From Desulfurispira natronophila (GTDB lineage: Bacteria; Chrysiogenota; Chrysiogenetes; Chrysiogenales; Chrysiogenaceae), in assembly GCF_014203025.1 (NCBI RefSeq), contig NZ_JACHID010000006.1:62001-126000 (forward strand): a DNA stretch of 64,000 nt. Direction: 5' to 3'. Positions 53,086 to 60,379 of the stretch are shown one piece after another. Both the position numbers and the translations under genes were made by a program. Every line of letters starts with the position of its first letter. Position 1 is the first letter of the stretch. Below the pieces are notes generated by a model. It was given only the letters and a program-made list of their open reading frames with translations. It did no database searches and was not told where the DNA came from.

Positions 53086-54393
53086 TCAGCCCTTGACTGC
53101 AGAATCGCGCAGTAACAAGGCCATGATAACGTTCAACCCCACGGCGGTCAATACAGGGTTCAACACAGCTTGTGACGAAAGCTCCAAGGCCAGGGCCAGG
53201 CAACCACAGGTAACGATGATCAGCATGGCTCCCCATGAGCGCAGGCGCAGGTTGAGGTAAGCATAGAGCACCAGCATGGCTGGTCCGGCCGCATAGAATG
53301 TGTAGGCGGCCCGCATCATGTCGAGAATATCACTGAAGTACAGGGCCAGCATGATTCCCAGGGTTCCCAGGGCAAAGCTGACCACCTTGAGCAGCGTCAG
53401 GGAGAGGGCCTGCTTGCAGAGGTCCCGGTTCAGTGTGGTAACGGCCGTCATAAGGACAGTGTCTGCCGAAGAGATCATTACCAGCAGGAACATGATGCGT
53501 AAAATAGCGTCCATGGGCGAGGCAAAAATAGTATCGATCAGCGTGGGGAAAAGCAGGTAGCTGTTGCTCAGAGGCGCCATGGCCGTCAGGGACTTCCAGG
53601 CAATGTAGGCAATGGTGGCCGAGATGGTCACCTTGATAATGCCCCCAAACAGGAGTCCTCGGCGCGCTGAGGCCACATTGCGGGCATAAAGGGCCCGGCT
53701 GCTCACATCGGGACCGGTAAGGCCAGAGAGGAACATCATGATGAAGAAGGCGATCTGGGTGGCGGTGCCAAGGGCCTCGGGCGCGGCAGCTGGCTGATAG
53801 CTGTGATCGGCAAAGAAGAGGGTGATGCCGATTATGACAAAGCCCATGACGATAATAGCGGCCTGGATAATGTCGGTATAGAATACTCCCCGCTGGCCGC
53901 TGAAGAAAATGTAGATCAGGAAGCAGACTCCCGCCACCATAATAGCCAGATTGCCCTGCAGGAAAAAGTCCGGCGGCAGGAACATGGTGAAGGATCTGAT
54001 GAGCAGGCCAAACCACGCCATTCCGGTCAAGATGATAAATATCGCACTGACTTTACCCACTGCGGGTCCGTACTGAATAGTGATGTAGTGGGCCAAAGTA
54101 TCGGCACCACTCTCCCGCAGTTTGCGCGCAAAGAAGAGGCCGAAGACCATCAGCCCGATGCCGATGGGGATGTCGATAAGAATGCCGCTGATGCCGTGGT
54201 TGTACACCATGTGGGCCAGCACAATGGTGGCACTGCCGCCAATGGTAGTGGCGGCAGTGGAGAGGCTGGCAGAAAAAGTGGATATGGACTTGCTGGCGTA
54301 GAGCCAGCCTGGACTGCTACTGGCTTCGCGACAGCGCCATCCAATCAGGATAAACCCGCTGAATACCAGCACAAAGAGCACTGAAAAGGTCAT
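53086..54393 (-). CDS. Sodium:solute symporter (SSS family)
   Basis: 435 aa with about twelve membrane helices. SSS features include the early helix FSVLFVLVFSGFILIGW, SKSISTFSASLSTAATTIGG, and SSADTVLMTAVTTLNRDL, the sodium-binding segment (two Ser/Thr in helix 8 region). It should import an organic solute with Na+ across the inner membrane; the substrate is unknown and the sequence does not follow PutP or ActP closely. Its start overlaps the dCMP deaminase stop by four bases, so it is translated with glyA and the deaminase, an unusual partnership. Confidence 0.85.
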   Translation of the reverse strand: MTFSVLFVLVFSGFILIGWRCREASSSPGWLYASKSISTFSASLSTAATTIGGSATIVLAHMVYNHGISGILIDIPIGIGLMVFGLFFARKLRESGADTLAHYITIQYGPAVGKVSAIFIILTGMAWFGLLIRSFTMFLPPDFFLQGNLAIMVAGVCFLIYIFFSGQRGVFYTDIIQAAIIVMGFVIIGITLFFADHSYQPAAAPEALGTATQIAFFIMMFLSGLTGPDVSSRALYARNVASARRGLLFGGIIKVTISATIAYIAWKSLTAMAPLSNSYLLFPTLIDTIFASPMDAILRIMFLLVMISSADTVLMTAVTTLNRDLCKQALSLTLLKVVSFALGTLGIMLALYFSDILDMMRAAYTFYAAGPAMLVLYAYLNLRLRSWGAMLIIVTCGCLALALELSSQAVLNPVLTAVGLNVIMALLLRDSAVKG

Positions 54394-54872
54394 TGGTTAC
54401 TTCCACCCCTGGGGTGTGATGAGTGGTGGCAGGGGATTCCCGCCTCGGCAAAATATTGCTGGGTGAGGGTGTCGGGGTAGCCGTAGAGATACTTTACTTC
54501 GACTATGCCGGCACCGATGATGATCTTGGCACAGATGGAGCAGGGCTGATGGGTACAGTAGAGGGTGCTGCCCTGGGCAGAGGTGCCAAAGCGAGCCGCC
54601 TGCAGGATGGCGTTCTGTTCGGCGTGAAGGCCGCGACAAATTTCGTGATGGGTGCCGCTGGCAATGCCCCGCTCGTCGCGCAGGCAGGAGCCGATCTCCA
54701 TGCTGGAGCGCACCCCCGGTGGGGCGCCATTGTAGCCGGTGGCAATAATGCGCTTGTCCCGCACCACAATGGCCCCGATCTGGCGCCGCAGGCAGCTGGC
54801 CCGCCGCGCCACTTCCAGGGTAATATTGAAGAAGTATTCGTCCCAGTCAGGTCGAACCCGCGGCGGGGTCAT
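54390..54872 (-). CDS. dCMP/cytidine deaminase (ComEB-like)
   Basis: 160 aa. The zinc site is HAEQN (83-87), with Cys111 and Cys114 in [35 protein letters not shown] and [20 protein letters not shown] are characteristic of deoxycytidylate deaminases (ComEB/DCTD). It converts dCMP to dUMP, the substrate for thymidylate synthase, which uses the one-carbon unit made by GlyA upstream. It overlaps glyA by four bases and the symporter by four bases. Confidence 0.93.
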   Translation of the reverse strand: MTPPRVRPDWDEYFFNITLEVARRASCLRRQIGAIVVRDKRIIATGYNGAPPGVRSSMEIGSCLRDERGIASGTHHEICRGLHAEQNAILQAARFGTSAQGSTLYCTHQPCSICAKIIIGAGIVEVKYLYGYPDTLTQQYFAEAGIPCHHSSHPRGGSNQ

Positions 54873-56128
54873 GCATTCCTCTGCAACAGCTCCCGGTAGA
54901 GGGGGAACTGGGCTGCCAGGGCCCGCACTTCCTGACGCACCTGCGCCAGCACCTGTTCGTCTTCCATGTTATCCAGCACACGCACCATCAGCTGTGCCAC
55001 CTGCGCTGCTTCCTTTTCCGTAAAGCCACGGGTGGTAATGGCAGGGGTGCCGATGCGAATACCGCTGGTGACGAAAGGGCTGCGGGTGTCGAAGGGAACA
55101 CCGTTTTTATTAACCGTAATCTCCGCCTCGCCCAGGGCCTTCTCAGCGGCCTTACCGGTGATATCCTTGGCCGTCAGGTCGATGAGAATCAGGTGGTTGT
55201 CGGTTCCGCCACTGACCAGATCGTATCCGGCCTTGTTAAACTCTTCGGCCATGGCGCGGGCATTAGCTACCACTTGACGCTGGTAAGTCTTAAAGCCAGG
55301 CTCAAGCGCCTCCTTGAAGGCCACCGCCTTGCCGGCGATAACGTGCATGAGGGGTCCGCCCTGGATGCCGGGGAAAACCCGTGAGTTGATTTTTTTGGCA
55401 ATGGCTTCGTCATTGGTCATGATCATGCCGCCACGGGGCCCCCGCAGGGTTTTGTGGGTGGTGGTGGTGACAATGTGAGCCACTCCAATCGGGCTGGGGT
55501 GCTCCCCCGCCACTATCAGGCCGGCAATATGCGCGATGTCGGCAATCAGGCAGGCACCCACTTCGTCAGCAATGGCACGGAAGCGCTGAAAATCGATGGT
55601 TCGCGGATAAGCTGAGGCACCACAGATGATAATTTTGGGGCGATGCTCCCGGGCCAGACGCTCCACTTCCTCGTAATCGATGTACTGGTTGTCTTCGCGC
55701 ACTCCATAGGCCACCACATTGAAGAGCAGGCCCGAGAAGTTTACCGGGCTGCCGTGGGTCAGGTGCCCCCCGTGGGCCAGGTTCATACCCAGGATGGTGT
55801 CACCGGCCTCGGCCACCGCCAGATAGGCCCCCATGTTGGCCTGGGAGCCGGAGTGGGGCTGAACATTGACAAACTCGCAGCCGAACATCTCTTTGGCCCG
55901 AGCAATGGCAACGTTCTCGGCCATGTCCACCACTTCGCAGCCGCCGTAGTAACGCTTGGCCGGATAGCCTTCAGCATATTTATTGGTAAGGGTGGAGCCC
56001 ACCGCCTCCATCACCGCCGGGCTGGTAAAGTTCTCGCTGGCAATAAGTTCGATACCCTCTTCCTGGCGAACGGTTTCGGCGCGGATGATATCGAAAAGTT
56101 CAGGGTCAAAACTCTTGAGTGTCTGCAT
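54869..56128 (-). CDS. glyA: Serine hydroxymethyltransferase
   Basis: 419 aa. Signatures: [20 protein letters not shown] at the N-terminus, [34 protein letters not shown], and the PLP lysine in [16 protein letters not shown]. It interconverts serine and glycine with tetrahydrofolate, supplying 5,10-methylene-THF for thymidylate and purine synthesis. ATG 56128 follows AAAGGTG. Its stop overlaps the dCMP deaminase start, which fits joint supply of dTMP precursors. A dispersed repeat lies between it and ribE. Confidence 0.97.
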   Translation of the reverse strand: MQTLKSFDPELFDIIRAETVRQEEGIELIASENFTSPAVMEAVGSTLTNKYAEGYPAKRYYGGCEVVDMAENVAIARAKEMFGCEFVNVQPHSGSQANMGAYLAVAEAGDTILGMNLAHGGHLTHGSPVNFSGLLFNVVAYGVREDNQYIDYEEVERLAREHRPKIIICGASAYPRTIDFQRFRAIADEVGACLIADIAHIAGLIVAGEHPSPIGVAHIVTTTTHKTLRGPRGGMIMTNDEAIAKKINSRVFPGIQGGPLMHVIAGKAVAFKEALEPGFKTYQRQVVANARAMAEEFNKAGYDLVSGGTDNHLILIDLTAKDITGKAAEKALGEAEITVNKNGVPFDTRSPFVTSGIRIGTPAITTRGFTEKEAAQVAQLMVRVLDNMEDEQVLAQVRQEVRALAAQFPLYRELLQRNA

Positions 56129-56169
56129 GTTTCACCTTTTATAAAAATAATTTATGGATACAAGAAAGG

Positions 56170-56310
56170 AACTATTCGCGGAGTTCTGGCACTCGCACCA
56201 GTATTCCTCCCAGAGACGCTCACTTTCGTCTGAGGTCCTGCGTCTCTGCCGCTCGCCATCCAGGCTCGCTCTCGGAACACTGGCGCTCCTGCTGAAAAAT
56301 CGCAGGGTGG
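56170..56310. repeat. Dispersed TIR element, divergent copy
   Basis: It starts AACTATTCGCG and shares long blocks with the copy at 60111-60302: TCCTCCCAGA-GACGCTC, GCCGCTCGCCATCC-GGCTCGCT and TCGGA-C-CTGGCGCTC, ending in GAAAAAT. The right terminal repeat is not recognisable. It lies between ribE and glyA. Confidence 0.75.
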
Positions 56311-56336
56311 TCGTAAATGGCTACAATACCGTTGGA

Positions 56337-56999
56337 TTAGCCAAAGCCGTTGGCACGCAGCTTTTCCATGGTCAACGTCGACGGAGACGCTCCATCGGAC
56401 TTTGACCCGCCCATCAAGCGCTCCAGATATTTAGCCACCAGATCACATTCGATATTCACCACGGCCCCCACCGGCTGCTCCGGCAGGATCGTTAATCCCT
56501 GGGAGTGGGGAATCAGGTTGATAGAGAACTCTCCCTTGGAATCATCGAGACCAAAAACCGTCAGGCTGATGCCATCAATAGCAACCGAGCCGCGCTCAAT
56601 AACGTAGCGCATCATCTGCGGGTGGGCAAGGCGAAAGCGCAGGCGCCAGGAGCTGCCATCGCGACTGCGATCAACCAGGGTGGCCGTAGTATCCACGTGA
56701 CCTGCTACCATGTGCCCGTCAAAACGGCCATTGGCAGCCATGGCTCGCTCCAGGTTGACCCGGTCACCGGCAGTATAGCGGCCCAGGGCAGTTACGCGCA
56801 GACTTTCGTTGGAGATATCGGCGCTGAAGGAGCTGGCTCCAAATGCAGTGACAGTCAGGCAAACACCATTGACCGCAATACTGTCACCCAGCTTTACTCC
56901 ATCCAGCACCTGCCGGCAGGTAATTTCCACGCAACAGTGGCCCCCTGAAGGCTGCAGGCGCGCAATGGTTCCCACCTCTTCGATAATACCTGTAAACAT
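56337..56999 (-). CDS. ribE: Riboflavin synthase alpha chain
   Basis: 220 aa from ATG 56999 (MFTGIIEEVGTI, the universal start of this family); the open frame upstream is only read-through of dut in another frame. Two lumazine-binding barrels are visible: GDSIAVNGVCLTVTAFG in the first and RGSVAIDGISLTVFGLDD in the second, with GHMVAGHVDTTATL and HSQGLTIL. It dismutates 6,7-dimethyl-8-ribityllumazine to riboflavin. Other rib genes are not nearby. It follows dut by seven bases and so shares the pyk-dut transcript. Confidence 0.94.
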   Translation of the reverse strand: MFTGIIEEVGTIARLQPSGGHCCVEITCRQVLDGVKLGDSIAVNGVCLTVTAFGASSFSADISNESLRVTALGRYTAGDRVNLERAMAANGRFDGHMVAGHVDTTATLVDRSRDGSSWRLRFRLAHPQMMRYVIERGSVAIDGISLTVFGLDDSKGEFSINLIPHSQGLTILPEQPVGAVVNIECDLVAKYLERLMGGSKSDGASPSTLTMEKLRANGFG

Positions 57000-57006
57000 G
57001 CTCTTT

Positions 57007-57546
57007 CTACTCCTTGCCACTGGAGCCGAAGCGGCGCGTTCCCCGCGAGCTGGTCGCAAGCTGGTCGCTGGGAACCAGGTTGACCCGCGGTACCGGGAAG
57101 ATGAGCATCTGACAGATGCGGTCGGCGTTGCGTATGACAAAAGGTTCGGCCTTGAGGTTAGCACAGATAAAGTGCACTTCGCCCCGGTAGCCGCTGTCAA
57201 TCGTGGCCGGCGAGTTGGGGCAAAACAGCCCCTGCAGGCTCAAACCGCTGCGGGGACGAATCTGGGCCTCGTAGCCATCGGGAAGTTCCATGGCAATCCC
57301 CAGGGGTACCGCATGTATAAAGGCCTGGCGCAGCTGACTTGGGTCAAGCTGCCGCTCGTCGCACCAACGCTCCAGACGGTGTGATGCACGGTCCTCGTCA
57401 TAGGCCCAGTGGCAGGGCAACAGCACCAGATCCTGCTCCATACGGGCGTAGCAGTCCAGCCCCGCATCCCCTTCGTAGGTATAGCGGGGCATAATACCGC
57501 CTTCAATCAGCTGAAACTTCACATCCAGTTGCCCGGGTTTTTCCAC
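57007..57546 (-). CDS. dut: dUTPase-like protein with an insertion
   Basis: 179 aa, GTG start 57546 after AGGAGC. Trimeric dUTPase motifs in order: I YEGDAGLDCYAR, II RPRSGLSLQG, III ATIDSGYRGEV, IV NADRICQMLIFPV, V RRFGSSGKE. About 35 extra residues (AYDEDRASHRLERWCDERQL ...) separate motifs I and II, so it is longer than the usual ~150 aa. It hydrolyses dUTP to dUMP and pyrophosphate. The insertion is unlike dCTP deaminase. It lies 11 bases after pyk and seven before ribE. Confidence 0.88.
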   Translation of the reverse strand: MEKPGQLDVKFQLIEGGIMPRYTYEGDAGLDCYARMEQDLVLLPCHWAYDEDRASHRLERWCDERQLDPSQLRQAFIHAVPLGIAMELPDGYEAQIRPRSGLSLQGLFCPNSPATIDSGYRGEVHFICANLKAEPFVIRNADRICQMLIFPVPRVNLVPSDQLATSSRGTRRFGSSGKE

Positions 57547-57557
57547 CGTACTCGCTC

Positions 57558-58982
57558 CTACTCCACCGTCAAAATCTGTAAAAAGTTGCTCTCGCCATGG
57601 TGCTCAAAGGGATAGCTGCTGGTGAGAATCACCTTGTCGCCGTGTTTCACCACACCGCGATACTCGGAGATCTTGTGAGCCCGATCCATAAGATCCTCAA
57701 TAGACTGCACCGGCTCTATCAACACCGGCTGAATGCCCCACAGCAAGCTCAGGCGGCGATAAAGATACTCAAAGGGGGTAAAGGCAAGAACGGGAATGCG
57801 GGGACGGTGGCGGGACACCAGTCGCGCCGTACCTCCCCGTTGGGTATAGACCCAGACCGCCTTGATGGGCAGGCGGTTGACAATGGCCTCAATGGCACCA
57901 CCAATAGCGTGGGGCACCGCATCCACGTTGGCAAAGCACATCTGTTCGATATGCTGGAAGTGATCTTCCGCCATACCTCCCTCAACCTCACTGGCAATGC
58001 GGGCCATCATGCGCACCGCTTCCACCGGATACTGGCCGCTGGCCGTTTCGCCACTGAGCATGATGGCATCACTGCCATCCAGAATAGCGTTGGCCACATC
58101 ACTGGCCTCGGCCCGGGTAGGACGAGGATTGTTGATCATGGACTCCAGCATCTGAGTGGCCGTAATAACGGGAATGGCCCGTTCATTGGCCTGATGAATG
58201 AGCTTTTTCTGTATCAGGGGCACCTGCTCCGGCGGCAGCTCTACCCCCAGGTCGCCACGGGCCACCATAATGCCATCGGCTATATCAAGAATTTGGTTAA
58301 AGTGCTTTACCGCCTCCGGCTTTTCTATTTTGGCAATAACGGGAGTATTTTTGCCCTTGCCCGCAATGATCGTCTTAAGCTCCTCCACGTCGACGCGAGA
58401 ACGCACAAAAGACAAAGCAATAAAGTCAACTTCATTCTCCAGACCGAAGCACAGGTCCTCATAGTCCTTTTCGGTAATGGCGGGCGTACTGACATTGACC
58501 CCCGGCAAATTGATACCCTTATTCTCTCCCAGGGTACCACCGTTGATGACCTCCGTCTCTACTTCCTCGCCTTCCACACTCACCACTTGCAGCTCAATCA
58601 GGCCGTCACACAACAGTATGCGATCGCCCTTGCTCACATCCCGCGGCAGTGGCGTATAGGTGGTACTTACCTTTTCGGCACTGCCTGTGATAGTATCAGT
58701 TGTGATAAAAAATCGCTGCCCGGCCTTGAGTTCAACCGGCTGGCCATCCACCAGCTTTCCGGTACGCATTTTCGGCCCCTGCAGGTCCTGAAGAATGGCC
58801 ACGGGGACACCCAGCTCCCGGGAGACTTCCCGCACATTGCGGATAACCTCCCGATGATCGTCGTGAGTGCCGTGTGAAAAGTTCAGACGGGCCACATTCA
58901 GTCCGGCCCGGATAAGATTGGCTATGTTTTCCCGCGAATTTGAAGCGGGACCAATGGTGGCAACAATTTTCGTCTTGCGCAT
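57558..58982 (-). CDS. pyk: Pyruvate kinase
   Basis: 474 aa. RKTKIVATIGPASNSRENI starts the barrel domain; RLNFSHGTHDDH, LQDLQGPKMRTGKL, the catalytic IAKIEKPEAVKHFNQILD, IMVARGDLGVELPPEQVP and ATQMLESMINNPRPTRAEASDVANAILDG are conserved. The C-terminal regulatory domain is standard (TQRGGTARLVSRHRPRIPVL). It makes ATP and pyruvate from phosphoenolpyruvate. First gene of a minus-strand run with dut and ribE. Confidence 0.97.
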   Translation of the reverse strand: MRKTKIVATIGPASNSRENIANLIRAGLNVARLNFSHGTHDDHREVIRNVREVSRELGVPVAILQDLQGPKMRTGKLVDGQPVELKAGQRFFITTDTITGSAEKVSTTYTPLPRDVSKGDRILLCDGLIELQVVSVEGEEVETEVINGGTLGENKGINLPGVNVSTPAITEKDYEDLCFGLENEVDFIALSFVRSRVDVEELKTIIAGKGKNTPVIAKIEKPEAVKHFNQILDIADGIMVARGDLGVELPPEQVPLIQKKLIHQANERAIPVITATQMLESMINNPRPTRAEASDVANAILDGSDAIMLSGETASGQYPVEAVRMMARIASEVEGGMAEDHFQHIEQMCFANVDAVPHAIGGAIEAIVNRLPIKAVWVYTQRGGTARLVSRHRPRIPVLAFTPFEYLYRRLSLLWGIQPVLIEPVQSIEDLMDRAHKISEYRGVVKHGDKVILTSSYPFEHHGESNFLQILTVE

Positions 58983-59077
58983 AGTGCAGGCCTCCCGGTT
59001 GCAGGCTGTTGAAAAACCAGCACATACTACACCAAAACCCCGAGAATCCTCTAGTTTAAAATTTCAGGAGCCCCTTT

Positions 59078-60070
59078 ATGTCAAAAAACTACCAGGTATA
59101 CGGAATCGGCAACGCCCTTGTAGACTACGAATTCGCCGTCAGTGAATCCACCTTGCGCCAGGTTGGGCTGGAAAAGGGAGCCATGACCCTGTGTGAAATC
59201 CACGAGCAACAGGAGCTGCAGGATAAACTTTCCCACATCGACCCTAAGCGTGCCAGTGGCGGATCTGCCGCCAATACCCTCATCGCCCTGGCCCAGTTTG
59301 GTGGCCATTCCTTCTACTCCTGCAAAGTGGCCAACGATGCCGACGGCAAGTTTTACTACCAGGACCTGCTCGCAGCCGGCGTCGACTCCAATGTGACTGC
59401 CACAAATCGCCAACTGGGAACCACCGGCACCTGCGTTGTCCTCATAACCCCCGATGCCGAACGTACCATGAGCACCTACCTGGGAATTACCAGCGACATA
59501 TCCAGCAGTGAGCTGGTACCGGAAGCCCTGATCAACTCGGCCTGGCTCTACATGGAAGGCTACCTGGCACCCTCCCCCAGCGGCCTGGAAGCTACTCTCA
59601 ACGCCCGGGAACTGGCTCAACAACACGGCACCCGCATCGCCCTGACCCTCTCCGACTCCAGCATGGTACAATACTTCCGCCCTCAACTGGACCAGATGGT
59701 GGGCCGGGGCGTCGACCTGCTCTTCTGCAACGAGACCGAGGCCAAACTCTACACCGGCTGCGAGGATATTATGGAAGCGGGACAGGTGCTGCGCCAAATG
59801 TCCCACGCCTTTGTCATAACCCGTGGGGCACGAGGTGCCCTGCTCTTTGACGGCCGACATTTCACCACCATCCAAACCCCCAAGGTCAAAGCCATCGACA
59901 CCAACGGAGCAGGCGACATGTTTGCCGGAGCATTCCTCTACGGCATCAACAACGGCATGAATTACGAGACCGCTGCCAGTTTTGCCTGCCACGCCAGTGC
60001 CCGACTGGTTACCAGCTTTGGACCGCGCTTTACGCAAGAGCAAGCTCGCGAAGTTCTGCAGGGTTTTTGA
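59078..60070 (+). CDS. PfkB-family carbohydrate/nucleoside kinase (adenosine kinase-like)
   Basis: 330 aa. GIGNALVDYEFAVSE is the opening of the adenosine kinase/sugar kinase subfamily; ASGGSAANTLIALAQFGG is PfkB signature 1, and DTNGAGDMFAGAFLYG near the C-terminus is signature 2 with the catalytic Asp. LLFCNETEAKLYTG and VITRGARGALLFDG complete the fold. It transfers phosphate from ATP to a sugar or nucleoside hydroxyl; the substrate cannot be decided. It is divergent from pyk, with a 95-base gap, and isolated. Confidence 0.85.
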   Translation: MSKNYQVYGIGNALVDYEFAVSESTLRQVGLEKGAMTLCEIHEQQELQDKLSHIDPKRASGGSAANTLIALAQFGGHSFYSCKVANDADGKFYYQDLLAAGVDSNVTATNRQLGTTGTCVVLITPDAERTMSTYLGITSDISSSELVPEALINSAWLYMEGYLAPSPSGLEATLNARELAQQHGTRIALTLSDSSMVQYFRPQLDQMVGRGVDLLFCNETEAKLYTGCEDIMEAGQVLRQMSHAFVITRGARGALLFDGRHFTTIQTPKVKAIDTNGAGDMFAGAFLYGINNGMNYETAASFACHASARLVTSFGPRFTQEQAREVLQGF

Positions 60071-60110
60071 GTTAACCGGCTGCTGAAAAAACCACCTACT
60101 CTATTCTGCA

Positions 60111-60302
60111 CGTAACCATTCACGGTGTAGTGATTTTTTAATGGTTAGCGTGCTGCAGAGTACCGTAGAACGGTATTCACGCCAGTGTCTCCTCCCAGAC
60201 GCTCTCGCTTTCATCCCTGTGCCGCTCGCCATCCGGGCTCGCTATCGGAGTCCCTGGCGCTCATACCGAAAAATGTACATTGCCTTACCGTGAATAGTTA
60301 CG
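60111..60302. mobile_element. MITE-like element with 16-bp terminal inverted repeats
   Basis: The left end CGTAACCATTCACGGT (60111-60126) and right end ACCGTGAATAGTTACG (60287-60302) are inverted repeats with 15 of 16 positions matching. The 192-bp element has no coding frame. Its core is shared with 56170-56310, and its terminal sequence with 3836-3849 and 7191-7202. No target duplication is evident. Confidence 0.72.
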
Positions 60303-60309
60303 ATTTTTC

Positions 60310-60349
60310 AAAAAAATTCCCCCGCCGGAGCTTCGGCGGGGGAATTTTA
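60310..60349 (-). terminator. Terminator of acnB
   Basis: ATTCCCCCGCCG and CGGCGGGGGAAT pair around a GAGCTT loop; on the minus strand a run of seven T follows. It lies ~30 bases beyond the acnB stop and could also end transcription from the kinase gene. Confidence 0.93.
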
Positions 60350-60379
60350 TGATGAATTCAAAGATATTGCGCGCTGTTC

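Noticed and set aside
57597-58877. 426-codon plus-strand frame over pyruvate kinase
   Set aside because: Antisense shadow of a fully conserved pyruvate kinase gene, with no start signal.
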